From: Aedes albopictus
Taxonomy: Eukaryota > Arthropoda > Insecta > Diptera > Culicidae
Length of the DNA: 64,000 bases
Assembly (NCBI RefSeq): GCF_035046485.1
Contig: NC_085137.1
Coordinates: forward strand, 494,110,351 to 494,174,350
Direction: 5' to 3'
Part shown: one piece after another, positions 36,925-48,130 of the stretch
Layout: every line of letters begins with the position of its first letter
How positions within the stretch are numbered: position 1 is the first letter of the stretch
Notes under the pieces: generated by a model
Seen by the model: the letters and a program-made list of their open reading frames with translations, nothing else
Database searches by the model: none
Told to the model about the DNA's origin: nothing
Made by a program: the position numbers and the translations under genes

Positions 36925-37842
36925 AGGGGATAGACAACATGATCGGGACAGGCAAAATTTTCCCTTCTCAATTTTTTGTCAAATAGCTGTAACTTTTCGA
37001 AAAGTGCATCAAACATTCTAAAATTTTCACTGTAATTTGATCAACTAGTTGTGTATCAGTGGACGAAATTTGGAAAAGATCGGACTATTCTGCACGAAGT
37101 TATAAAGATTCTAGAAAAAGGTATAATTATCCGATAGCCAACTTTGAGCTGATATATCTCCGGATTCAATGAACCGAATGCAATGAAATTTTTACCATTT
37201 ATGACTTATATAATGAGCTTTAAAAAACTTTTAATTTAGCTTAAAATTCTTAACACGAAAGAAAATTATAACGATTAGATTATTTTTCTAATAAAACACC
37301 AAATTTTCTTAAATTTCAACATCGTTTCAAAATTCAAGATGCTAATTATAGTGCATTTGAATTCCCTCTAATTGTCCTGAATACAGACATGTTATGAAAG
37401 AAAGTAACAACATAGCCGGCAATTCATTGAAAAAATAATGGGATGCATATTAAAAATAAACCAATTTACTAAAACTAATAAAATTAATGAAATTGCCATA
37501 ACTTTTTCTCTTGTTAAGAATTTAAAGTTGAGTCAAATGTTTTTCAGAGCGCACTATATAAGTCATAAATGGACAAAATTCCATTGCATTCGGTTTACTG
37601 AATCCAGAAATATTACTGCTCAAAGTTGACTATCGGTTAATTCTACCTTTTTCTAAAATGCTTATAACTTCGTGCAAAATAACCCGATCTTTTCCAAATT
37701 TTGTCCTCTGATACTTAATTAGTTGATCAACTTACAGTGAAAGTTTGAGAATACTTGATGCACTTTTCCAAAAGTTACATAAAATTGGACATTTTTTGAA
37801 TAGTGAAAATTTTGCCTGTCCCGATCATTTTGTCTATCCCCT
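36925..37842. mobile_element. Long-TIR element, 918 bp
   Basis: Arms of about 390 bp are inverted around ~37380: AGGGGATAGACAACATGATC (left) pairs with the inverse of GATCATTTTGTCTATCCCCT (right). Shared inner blocks include GACGAAATTTGG/CCAAATTTTGTC and GAACCGAATGCAATG. No target duplication is evident. A related TAGACAAAATGATCGGGAC occurs at 42572. Confidence 0.75.
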
Positions 37843-38228
37843 GGTGATCGAGCAAGTGGCAGTAATTAGGCTCGATTTATCCATGCAAACATTTCTTCCG
37901 AACAGTGAAACGATTCGTACACGTTTTATATATTTATTAATGACTAATAAACGGTATATTACGAATATAAACTGTCCTATGTTGTGGTGTAATACATACT
38001 GATTGTCGATGGAAGAAAGACTACGTATCTGCTACTTGCGGTAAGATAGAGCTCTGCCGCGCCGACTATTCGGATGCTGTCCGAACATCTGTATATAGCA
38101 AATTTAATCGACGAAAAAAGTTATGCAATGTCTGTAAATCGTGTGTTCTGAAATCAAGAATAGTTTCGACGACCTAGAAAATCTAAGAAAAAATGTCACT
38201 ACTTATTGGCTTTTTTTTCTGCATTAAC
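37843..38228. other. Low-repeat DNA
   Basis: No gene recognised. Confidence 0.3.
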
Positions 38229-38350
38229 GAGACTTTTAGCCCTAGGCTAGTTCATCTCGGGACCCACGCTTTACTTCCCTTCCGAAGGAAGATCTCACAT
38301 TTTGCGAGTTTGTCGGGAGTGGGATTCGATCCCAGGTTCTCGGCGTGAAC
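38229..38350 (-). mobile_element. SINE-like fragment with B-box
   Basis: GTTCATCTCGGGACCCACGC followed by TGTCGGGAGTGGG and GATTCGATCCCAGG; on the minus strand CTGGGATCGAATCCCAC resembles a pol III B-box. It matches a repeat I associate with mosquito genomes. The A-box side is missing. Confidence 0.35.
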
Positions 38351-39595
38351 ATATTTATTGGTTTTTTTATATTTTTGAGCGATAAAACATGCAAAATACG
38401 CTCTAAAAAATTTGAACCCCAAAAGCATAAGCCATTTTGTACGCCTCAAAGTGTGTATTCAGTGGCTGCATCAAACGGGCTGCCACTCAATTGCACTGCA
38501 AAAGAACGAGCCCTACCAGAGACGGCCCAAAATGTGAAAGTAGGTTCAACTGATGCCGCATTTTTTCACCATAAGCCGATCTGACTGCTTATGTTTGTCA
38601 CTCGATATACCTAGCCTCACCGTCGTCGTCGTCGTCGTCGTCCGTCGGTAGCTAGCTTTCAGGCTTCGATCATAAATCTCCGCCATGTCGCCTGTGCCTT
38701 TTCCATAAACCGCACCACAACCGTCTCCGTCCGCTGTCGTACGTCGCGTCGTTCGTCCTACGTCTTCTAGATTTTGGACGAATATTTGTGAATACCGGTG
38801 GAAAGGCGGAAAAACTTCATCACTGGCAGCACGTGCAAAGTTCCTCCCGCTCGGTTTGGAAGGGAAAACGGTTTTTATGTTCGTTCTTTTCTTCGGTCCC
38901 TTTTTTGCATAATATAAAACTTTTGCACACGAACTTTCGGGCTTCTTCAAAAGGGCTTGTGCATTCTGCGCTGCGTTCGGTGTGGTACGAGAGTGTGTCG
39001 ATTATTGAATTTTGGCCACCCACGTCCCACCACCGCCGCCGTGTCATGTCCCACATCCGCAGACATTTCCATGCTAAAGTGGTTACTTTAATTCGGCTAA
39101 TATGAATAATCTGTGAAAAAGGGGACACAGTCAACATTTTTGTTTCGTGTGTTGCGGAGCGATTTATAACCCGGAATTGGTTAACTAGCTACTGCGCAAA
39201 AGGATGAGAGACCGAATTCAATTTTATGGTAATCTGAGTTTTATGCCAGATACCGCCGATAGCAGGTAACACCTCCCTCTCTTATTACTTCATTGAGACT
39301 GCGACGCTATGAGCCCCTGGACCTACTTCTGCTGCTATGTCCTGCAGGGTTCCAGTCTATCGCTTGCTGCAAGCAAGCGATTCTGTCCCTGCGTGCGACC
39401 GACCAACCTCCACTTTTATTCGCGTATTCCTATTGCTGTAGTGATTTGGTGACATGAATGATGGGGCTCAACGTTGATGATCCAGTTGCGAGGCCACAAA
39501 GTCCGAATACATTTATCGCAAGCATATGTTGATAAAGACCTGAAGCCATTGAGTATTCTCTACTGATACACATCAGGTTTCACTGGCATACAGCA
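38351..39595. other. Low-repeat, CpG-richer DNA with (CGT)n
   Basis: It contains (GTC)n at about 38619-38645 and a GC-richer stretch to ~39420. Opposite-strand open frames overlap (38546-38950 minus, 38788-39105 plus), none with a domain. Composition resembles insect promoter or 5' UTR DNA, but no splice or start signal stands out. Confidence 0.3.
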
Positions 39596-40403
39596 CACTA
39601 TGGGCCAGAAATCAAAATTTCGCGACAAAATCCAAAAAAGTTGTTTTTCTGATATCAATTAATTTTCATATTTAGATGATTGTTTGGGCTATGTTTGATT
39701 ATATACCGACTTATTTTTTTCGATTTGTAACAAAATTGTACTATTTATTGTATGGAGAAACTTCTTATAAGCGAAAATTCTCGATTTTAACCAATATTAA
39801 GAAAAATGTGATTTGTAATGAAAAATGTACCCAACAAATATAACGCATACATTTCCTAAAAGGAAACTTAGTATATTTTGCATATTTGGTGCACAAATTG
39901 CGATTCTTTTAAGTTTAAAAATAAATTTTACAATATTTACTCAAATTTTACGGTTTATTTGCCAATGTGTTCAAAAAGTAGGAGTATTCGACCGTATTCG
40001 ACATGCAATTGATCTAGAATGCTAGTTTAGACTCTTCTTTTTCGAATGCTTCCGGACTTTTTTGCGGGAATTTGCGGGAAACCAAGTTAGAGTGATTTTA
40101 GTGCTTGCTTTAATTTTACAATATTTCACGCTCTGCTTTAATAATCATCCACTTTTGCCATTACGACGCAATGACTTTATGACTTGCGAAACAATGTACA
40201 TAGCAACAAACAACTATCATTCTGGAAGATTTGGTTTCAGATATAAATGTGATTATAAGCTTTTAAATCAAGACCACACACTTACTCAAAGTGCAAAGTT
40301 TCGATGTATCAACCCGTGTGATCAATTAGAATTTTAAATTAACTCAACGTACATACATATGCACAGATGGATACATTATTAATGAAATTAGGAACAAATC
40401 CAC

Positions 40404-40474
40404 AGCTCAAGTGAGATTTTAACTCACGACCCTTATATGCTACACAAGTGCTTTACCAACTTAGCTACCGAGCC
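40404..40474 (-). tRNA. tRNA-like sequence with complete cloverleaf, anticodon AGC
   Basis: On the minus strand the 71 nt divide into a 7-bp acceptor (GGCTCGG/TTGAGCT, three G-U pairs), a D-arm GCT...AGC, a 5-bp anticodon stem CTTGT/ATAAG with a 7-nt loop GTAGCAT (U33 present, anticodon AGC, alanine), a 4-nt variable loop, and a perfect 5-bp T-stem GTGAG/CTCAC with loop TTAAAAT. The T-loop lacks the normal C of TTC, weakening the B-box. It lies inside a transposable element, so it is more likely a captured tRNA or SINE head than a working gene. Confidence 0.4.
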
Positions 40475-40604
40475 AATCAATGACAGGGCATTTTAAATAT
40501 TACAAGTAAAATCAAATATTTCCATTTATCGCAAATATATTCATCCCACTTGTACATATGTACTAAGAGCGAGCGTAATTTATTTATTGTTCAAATACCG
40601 GCTC

Positions 40605-40985
40605 CGAGTCATTTGGCCAACTGTCATTTGGGTGATTGCCGCTTAGCCAAACGCCATTTGGCCGAAAGGGTCATTTGGCCGAACGCCATTTGGCTGAATG
40701 CCGATTGACTGAAGAAGAAACGTTCGTGCCACTGTTCTCCACGTCAGTATAACTCAAAATAATCGCCCATGATTAAAAGCAGGAAAAATCTCTGATAAAA
40801 TTTTGACAGATTCAACGCCAACTAATCCCTGAATTGTAAAACAAGAAAGAATAGTCAATGGTTGGAGGAAGGAAGAGGGAAAAAATAAATGATGATCAAA
40901 TTGGCAGCTATAATGTGAAAAGGGGTCTCTGAATTATTTTGAACATTATTCGGCCAAGCGGCATTCGGCCAAATGCCGGACATCT
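40605..40985. mobile_element. Element bounded by inverted CATTTGGCCGAA arrays
   Basis: The left array (40612-40712) contains five to six units such as GCCATTTGGCCGAA. The right end (40950-40982) holds the inverse (TTCGGCCAAGCGGCATTCGGC). About 240 bp of non-repetitive sequence lies between. It is a fourth relative of the elements at 21155, 28021 and 47640. Confidence 0.5.
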
Positions 40986-41889
40986 GAAACATCTGAGCAG
41001 CGGATTTTTTCACCAAAAACTTATCCATATATACATAAATTGAGCTTATAAAAAATCATAATTGACACAAATTGATGTACCGAAACTTTGCACTTTGAGT
41101 GTGTGGTATTGATTTAAACGACTACAATCACAGTCTTACCTGAAACGAAATCTTCCAAAATAATAGTAGTTTGTTGCTGCCACAGTCAGTGGTGAATTGA
41201 AACATTTCAAGTGGTGAATTAAATTAGTATGGGAAACTAACCGATTGCAGTACCACGAGGTTGCCACTTGTGTTGCCGATTTCAAATGGTCATTAAATTC
41301 CTTGCACAATTTCGGATGTCTGTTCTCTGTGCTCTATCTTGGTTTCCCGCAAATTCCCGTAAAAAAGTCCGGTAGCATCCGAAAAAGAAGAGTCTCAACT
41401 AGCTTTCTAGAGCAGTTGCATGTCGAACACGGTCGAGTACTCCTACTTTTTGAACAAATTGGCAAATAAACCGTAAAATTTGAGTAAATATTGTAAAATT
41501 TTAATTTAAACTTAAAGATATCGCAATTTGTGCACCAAATATGCAAAATATACTAAATTCACTGTAAGGAAATGTATGCGTTATATTTGTTAGGCACACT
41601 TTTCACCACAAATCACATTTTCCTCAATATTGGTTAAAATCGAGAATTTTCGCTTATAAGAAGTTTCTCCATACAAAAAACGATACAATTTTGTTACAAA
41701 ACAAAAAAAAATCAGTCGGAATACAATCAAACATAGCCCAAACAATCATACATATATGAAAATTGATTGATATCAGAAAAAAAAAACAACTTTTTTGAAT
41801 TTTGTCGCGAAATTTTCATTTCTGGCCCATAGTGCAGCAGCACAAAATTCACGTTTCGGTGGAAAATTCGTATTTTAGTGCGATTACTA

Positions 41890-42320
41890 ATCTGACTGTT
41901 TCCCAATACATTGCATAAACTGTTTCTTGCGCCTAGAAGCCCAATATCCAGCTACCATAAAGCTGAAAGGGTTGCCCGTGTTCACATCCAACGCTTGAGT
42001 CTTGTTGTCGTTGATGGTAAAATCTGCCGTCATGGAGCTATCTGCTAGATTGTCGAGCTACTCAGACAACCAGTAATCGTATAAGATATTGCATAAGATG
42101 ATAATGTGAAGGCCATATGCGTACATGCCTCCGTACGCATATCGCTTCTACTTTAACATCTTATTCAACATCTTGTATATCACTGGGTATATCGCATCCA
42201 CTTTAACATCTTATTCAACATCTTGTATCTTGTGACTGGGTAATTCTGCATATCAGAGTGCCGTTGAGCTAAGAGAGCAGAGTCATCAGCCATTTTGAAG
42301 TCGTTTAGGTGCTACATGGT
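41890..42320 (-). pseudogene. LINE reverse-transcriptase relic, FADD-box part
   Basis: On the minus strand 42320-42245 gives HLNDFKMADDSALLAQRHSD, a polymerase C motif (ADD) with its usual following residues. After a MITE, 42055-41950 gives LDNLADSSMTADFTIN and then NDNKTQALDVNTG, the expected continuation. Stops occur. Together with 43270-43450 this is one RT split by insertions. Clade not assigned; the motifs resemble RTE/L2-like families common in mosquitoes. Confidence 0.6.
42068..42240. mobile_element. Palindromic MITE in the LINE, with duplicated right arm
   Basis: AACCAGTAATCGTATAAG (left) is inverted in CTTGTATATCACTGG (ending ~42185). A second right arm follows: GCATCCACTTTAACATC...TTGTATCTTGTGACTGG to about 42240. 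The element splits the RT frame between SDMQN and LDNLADSS. Confidence 0.6.
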
Positions 42321-43265
42321 AATGGGTTGTCAAAGCAACCCACGATTTGGTTTACGATCAACCAACGGTCTTCGACAAAGTTGTTTTGCATATACAGTCT
42401 AGACTCCTACTACACGGCTTCCATCTATACGGTCACCTATCACATGGATTCCTATTACACGGCAGTCCGTGTTGTAGGAATCAAAGAGCTTATGGGATTT
42501 CACCTAGTTGGGGGTGTGAGCAAATCTCTCAGATAGCGCAGTACATTCTTTGGCAAAGTTGTACAGAGGTTAGACAAAATGATCGGGACAAGTACTATCC
42601 CCTGTAGTACTAGAATACATCTACCACACAATGCCAACTAACATCCAATTAGTTGGTAATTTGGCCGCTAGAGGCGCTATGTAGAAGTGGTTGCTATATA
42701 CACTCGCCACCTAGCGGTGAAATCACTAACTAATTGTTGAATCACCAGATATGTTTTGACTTGCTGAAGAACTTTACCGAAGACGACATGTTTCTATCTG
42801 CTCTGGATCCCGAGATATAGAAGTTTGGAATTTTACTTGACGACTGGTGCCACCTAGCGACGAAATCACAAAATAATTTGTGAATCATCAGATTGTTCTT
42901 GACCTACTGAACAACTTTGCCGAATACAGCATTGTTCCAAATAAAGTAGATCTTGAGATATCGCATATGATAACTTATGAGTGTACTACTGGCGAGAGTA
43001 CATAGCAACCACTTCTATATAGCGCCTCTAGCGGCCAATTACCAACTAATTGGATGTTATTTGGCATTGTGTGATAGATCTATTCATTTGGCCACGATTT
43101 CCCATACAAACTTCAAGATTATTAAGCGCCCCCTAAGGCTCGCTTCGACCAATTTTCACCCAAATTTTGAACGTAGATTCTGGGAGTCCAAAACAACAAA
43201 ACGGTAAGACCTGGTATTTTTAATTTTTTTTTTGTTTTTCATATGGGCCATGTGGGTCACGCTAG
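42321..43265. mobile_element. Composite insertion within the LINE
   Basis: This 945-bp block replaces roughly 25 residues expected between the GVRQGCIL and HLNDF motifs of the LINE. It contains a palindromic element at 42612-43083 (TACCACACAATGCCAA and inverse, with GGCCGCTAGAGGCGC in both arms). At 43085-43260 is a segment homologous to one arm of the 19018-19897 MITE. The outer ends of the whole insertion are unclear. Confidence 0.5.
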
Positions 43266-43269
43266 TCTA

Positions 43270-43450
43270 GTGGTTATATGTAGTATACATCCTTGCCTCA
43301 CTCCAGCGACGATCCGACTGGAATCGGATAAGACACTGTTGTGCAGTACTCTGCATGAAAATGCCTCGTACTGTGCTTCAATGAGGCCGACGATTTTCTC
43401 AGGAACACCCTTGCGCATGAGGGCTCCTCACATATTTTCGATTACCTTTT
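43270..43450 (-). pseudogene. LINE reverse-transcriptase relic, palm part
   Basis: On the minus strand this encodes EKIVGLIEAQYEAFSCRVLH and then SDSSRIVAGVRQGCIL. GVRQGC is the RT motif just before the catalytic block. Frame and order match the FADD-box part at 41890-42320, so both come from one element. Confidence 0.6.
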
Positions 43451-43689
43451 CCTTTTTATAATTGATTAAGAAGGGCGAAGCCTGCTTTCCGGTCGAGGCT
43501 GGGGGATCGAGCACCCTTCGCAAGTTTATACGTGCTAGCGTTTACAACTAAACGCAACACGATTGAATTGAATATGATAATATTATATTCTGAATGCATT
43601 ATTTGACTCTTCAGAAAGCACGCTGTTGAATTTTGTACAATACGACGAAAAAAGTTCACTCGTTCTTCACAAATCAGCGTGGTGCTGAT
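43451..43689. other. Unassigned spacer
   Basis: Nothing recognised. Confidence 0.3.
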
Positions 43690-46567
43690 TTCCTGGTGGA
43701 ATTCCTGATGGAATCCTAAGACAAAACCTGTAACCTGTAACTGATGGAGGAAACCTTGGAGGAAACCCTCGAGGCAATCCCGAGAAATTTTTCGAACAAA
43801 TCCCTTGACATTTTTTTTTTAAGACAATTCACACCGTCTTCAGCCAAAGGCTGCGTAGACTGAACATATTACATACATTAGACAACAGACAATACACAGG
43901 ACACCCAGTGGCCCAGAGATGAATTTTTCGTTCGATGAAAAATTTTTCACCGACTGGAGCGGGAATCGAACCCACACTCCGAGGCTTACGATACGCCTAG
44001 ACGACTGGCGCCGCTAACTGCACCGCCACGAAGCCACAAAAAAGAATCCCTGAAGGACTTTCTTAAGGAACACCAAAACATTCCTAAAAATAACTTCTAG
44101 AAGTAACTCTGGAGTAGTTTCTGAAGAAATTCATGGATAATTTCTAGAAGAATTTCTTGGAAGAAATAAGGAATCTCAGGATGTTATATAATCGCACGAC
44201 GAATTTTTCAAATTAAGTCCTGTACAAGAGCTGCAGGGGGTATTCTTGAAGGAATTCATGGATGGACTCCTGACTAAATCCAAGGAAAAACTATTAAAAT
44301 ATCTTTGAAAATATTGTGAAAATATTTCTGGATTACTTTTTGGAAGAATTTCCAGCCTCATGTATGCAACCCCGTAAAATTATCTTAGAGAATGCCACTA
44401 CAAATCGCTGGAGTAATTCCTCTAGCAATACTTGAAGTAATTAAAAAAAAAATCAGGAATTTCTGGAGGCATCCCTGAAGAAATTCTTGGGTGCATCCCT
44501 GCAAAATGCTTGGATCATCATTTTTAAAATATCTGAAGACAACACTGAAAATGTTTTTTGATGATTTTCTAGAAAAACTTAAATTAAGCCTTAAATACCT
44601 GGAGTCCCTGCAAATATTCCTGGACAAATTCCTGGTGAAATCCCTGAATCCGCGGTGGAATTCCAAGAGGATTCCCTAGAGCCTAAAGGAATCCATGGAA
44701 GAATTTCTGGAGGAACCCCTGAAGAAATTGCTAAAGAAATTTTTAGAGGAATTCTGGGAACAATTTATGGAAAAAAAAATCCTGGAGGATTTTCTTGAGA
44801 AATGCAGGAATTTCTTGAGAAATACTTGCTGTAATGGCCGGAAAAATTCCTAGAGGAATCCTTGGAGCAGTCCCTAGTAGAACCTGAAGAAGTTTCTGGA
44901 GGATGTTTTGGAGGAATTCCTGCAAAAATTCTTGAATAAGCTCCCGCCAGCAATTCTGTAGGAATTCCGAAATGAATGGCAGGAAGAATTCCGGAAGAAA
45001 TTCCTTGACGAATCCCTGGATTCCTGGAGGATTTTCTGGATCAATTCCTGAGAAATTCCTGAAGTAGTTTCTGAATATATCCGTGGTAGCATTTCGAGAG
45101 AAATCCCTGTGGGAATTCTTGGATAAGTTCTTGGAGGAATCTCTGGAAAAAAATCCTAAAAAAATCCCTGGTTATACTCCTGCAGAAATCCCTAGAGAAA
45201 TATTTGAAAAAATCCTCGTGGAACTCGTGGAAGAATTCTTAGAGGAATTCCTGGAGAATTTCCTGGAGGTATGTCTCAAGAAATGCCTGGAGGAATGCCT
45301 GGAGGAATGCCTGGATGAATGCCTGGAGGAATGCCTGGATGAATTCCTGGAAGAATTTCTGGAAAAAATATCCTATGAAATCTCTTGGGGAATGTGTGGA
45401 GGAATACCTGTAGGAATACTTGCAAGAATGCCTGGAAAAATTACTGAAGAAATTCTTGGGGGAGTCCATGAATTCCTGAAGAAAGGCCTAGAAGAGTTCC
45501 TAAAGGAATAACTAGAGGAATTTCGGAAGGAATGCCTGGAAAAATTCCTTGAGAAATTCCTAGATAAATTCATGGAAGAACCTCTGAAAGAATTCTTAAA
45601 GAAATCACTGAATGTATTCCTGCAGAAATCCCTAGCGAAATTTTGGAAGAAACTTCTGGAGAAATTTCTGAAGAAATCCGTATAGGAATCCATAGAGGAA
45701 CTCCAGCAATAATTCCTGGAGGAATGCGTGGAAGAACTTCTGAGAGCATCCCTGGAGGATTTCCTGGAGAAATCCGTGCTGGAATTCCTGGATAAAATGA
45801 TAAAATCCTTAGAGGAATTCCAGGAGTAATTTCTTGAAGAATCCCTAGAGAAATTCTTGGATTAATCCTTGCAAGGATTCGTGAAAAAATCCGAGGAGAA
45901 ATTCCTGGAAGAATTTCTGGAGGATTCCCTGCATGAATTCGTGAAAAAATCCCTAGAGGAGATTTGGTAAGAATCCCTGGAGAAATTTCTTAAGAAATCC
46001 CTTGAGTATTAGGAAAGAATTCCTAGATTTTTTTTTAAATCCTTGGAGGAATTCCTGGAGATATCCCTTGAGAAATTCCTGGACGAATCTCTGGAAGAAT
46101 TTCCACGGGAATTGCTAGAAGAGCTCTTGGAATAATTCTTGGATTAATGTCGGAAAATGTTCCTAGAATAACGCCTGGAGGAATTCCTTAAGGAATGCTT
46201 AGGGGAATTTCTGAAAATATCCCTGCAGGATTTCCTGGAAAAAATTCTGGAGGAATTCGTGGAAAAATTATTGGCATTCCTTGATAAATCCCTGGATTCC
46301 AGGAGAAATCCTGGATCAATTTCTGAGGAATTCCTGGAGTAATTTCTGAAGAAATCCATGGTAGTATTCCAAGAGAAATCCCTGAAGGAACTCCTGGATA
46401 AATTCTTGGAGAAATCTCTGGAAGGATTTTTAGAGAAACTCCTGGATATACTTTTGCAGAAATCCCTAGAGAAGTTGTGGGGAAGCTCTGGAGAAATATC
46501 TAAATAAATCCCTGCAGGAATCCCTGGAGGAACTCCCGGAAGAATTCTTAGAGGAAGAAATGCTATA
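43690..46567. repeat. Largest 12-bp-type array (GGAATTCCTGGA, purine-rich)
   Basis: Most regular near 45270-45360, where GGAATGCCTGGA repeats with exact 12-bp spacing. Elsewhere the unit wanders (GAATTCCTGGAG, AATCCCTGGAGA). Higher-order similarity exists: blocks around 45000-45260 and 46270-46560 share an ordered string of units, suggesting duplication of ~1.2-kb segments. The 142-codon plus frame at 45083-45511 and the S/R/F-rich minus frames are products of the periodicity, since a 12-bp unit is a multiple of three. Confidence 0.85.
43807..44037 (-). mobile_element. tRNA-derived SINE
   Basis: On the minus strand the head (44037-43955) carries GTGGCGGTGCAGTTAGCGG (A-box region) and GTGGGTTCGATTCCCGC, a consensus B-box. 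The element ends in a poly(A) run (T10 on plus at 43811-43820). About 230 bp, no coding. The target duplication is obscured because the host array repeats AATCCCT. Confidence 0.65.
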
Positions 46568-46870
46568 TCTATATATATAAAAATAAGTTTGATGTACCTT
46601 TGAGGCAACAAAACTCACGAACGGGTGAACCGATCAGCATAACTCTTGCACGGTTCGATTCGTATTCATGGTGGCTGTGTTTATATGTATAAAAAGTTAT
46701 GAAAATTAACTAGAAAAGTAAGAAAATTGATAAAAATCTGATTTTTTTATGAACTGGGAAGAAAATCATCACGATCGCAATAAAACCGATCTAGAGTGCC
46801 GAGCTGCAATGAATCCAACAGCTGTCAAACCACCACAGCTTGGCAAGACAAAGTTTGCCGGGACAGCTAG
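46568..46870 (+). mobile_element. Short non-autonomous Helitron, 303 bp
   Basis: A|TCTATATATATAAAAATAAG at the start and GCCGGGACAGCTAG|T at the end. It has the same ends as 183-2946 but no microsatellite, and is inserted in or at the edge of the 12-bp array. The body contains GAACGGGTGAACCGATCAGC. No Rep/helicase. Confidence 0.65.
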
Positions 46871-47509
46871 TTACAAATAAAAAAAAGTAGAGCAGTTATT
46901 ATCCCACGTTGGAAGTTACACTACGAACAAACAATAATAGAACCCTATAAATGTTCTATTTTATTTTTCACTTGGCCCTGCGAAAAGTAAGACAGAACCT
47001 AGGACAGAACATTACAAATGCACAATAATGCACGACTCCACAAATTGACATACATAATTTGATACAATACAACACACAACATAAAATTTGGCCTGCTACT
47101 CTAATGGGTAACAATTTACTATCACAGGATGACGAGGTTTCATTTATTGGTGCATCAGTCAATCCTGGAAGTGTTTTGTTTGGCTGATTGCATTTAGTTA
47201 ACAGTATTTATTCTGTTTTCATAGCTTAATTTTGTCTAGGAAAACTAATCCTTATGGGCCATCCCGAATCGGGTCTTATTGCAAGACGACTGCATTTTGA
47301 TGTCCGTGCTCAGGACCGGTTTGCCTGTCTTGCAGTTATTTATCATAAGAAATGACCTAAAAGTATGCAACTACTCCGGTTGATAGGCCTGTATTCCTCC
47401 TGAATGACATAAGAGCCCTACAAATGCACATAAAAATTAGGAGAATATTCACAAGCTAAAATCGAACATGTAACAGAAAAATAAAACTGGTAACAATGCC
47501 TGAAGAATT
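46871..47509. other. Low-repeat AT-rich DNA
   Basis: No gene recognised. The small minus frame at 46968-47162 has no domain. Confidence 0.35.
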
Positions 47510-47639
47510 TTCTGGATGAATGTCTCGAGGAATGCCTGAAGGAATGCCTAGAGAAATTCTTTAAGGAATCTTGGGAGAATGCCTGGATAATTTACAATTA
47601 GAAATGCCTGGAGGTATTCCTAGAGGGTGTCAGGCCATT
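47510..47639. repeat. 12-bp-type array segment, left of the inverted-array element
   Basis: GAATGCCTGAAGGAATGCC units, continuing at 48131 on the other side of the element. The array was therefore a target of the 47640-48130 insertion. Confidence 0.65.
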
Positions 47640-48130
47640 CGGTCGAAGGTCATTAGGCCGAATGGTCATTAGGGCGAATGGTCATTGGGTCTTCTTCTTG
47701 CCGTTACGTCCCCACTGAGACAAAGCCTGCTTCTCAGCAGTGTTCTATGAACACTTCCACAGTTATTAACTGAGAGCTTCCTCTGCAAATGACCATTTTG
47801 CATGTGTGTATCGTGTGACAAGCACGAAGATACTTTATTAATGCTGAATCTACTGATTTTCTACCCATGAATTTTTCCTTCTTTAAAATATAGGCTGTTC
47901 TTTCTAGTATCATTGCTGAAACAGTTTTTGGCGCTGAAACTGCTGATATTCAATTCATAAATTTTTCCTTCTTTAAAACATAGGCTATTCTTTCTTGTTT
48001 CATTGTTAAACTAGTTATTGGCAAAAATTGTTGGAATAGGTGAAAACAACGGCAAACTTTCAATTCGTCCTGATGACCATTCGGCCTAATGACCATTCGG
48101 CCTAATGACCTTCGGCCTAATGACCCAGCA
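47640..48130. mobile_element. Element bounded by inverted GGTCATTAGGCCGAAT arrays
   Basis: The left array (47642-47692) has units GGTCATTAGGCCGAAT in plus orientation, and the right array (48060-48127) has their inverse. The interior starts with CCCCACTGAGACAAAGCCTG and TTCTCAGCAGTG. Two ~90-bp direct units follow, with TTTTTCCTTCTTTAAAA at 47872 and 47962. Inverted relative to the copy at 21155-21645. Confidence 0.65.

Larger units (their letters stand above)
39596..41834. mobile_element. Long-TIR element, 2.24 kb, with tRNA-like core
   Basis: CACTATGGGCCAGAAAT at the left is inverted as ATTTCTGGCCCATAGTG at the right. Homology between arms extends inward about 700 bp on each side (39596-40345 and 41020-41834) with one gap. 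CAGCA lies directly outside both ends (39591-39595 and 41835-41839), a possible 5-bp duplication. The centre holds the tRNA-like sequence and an inverted-array element. Short open frames (39825-40025, 40062-40337) are mirrored by frames in the other arm and are not genes. Confidence 0.75.

Noticed and set aside
45083..45511. 142-residue frame rich in LEEFLEE, possible coiled-coil protein
   Set aside because: The 12-bp unit keeps one frame open by construction; no splice sites, and equally long frames exist on the opposite strand.
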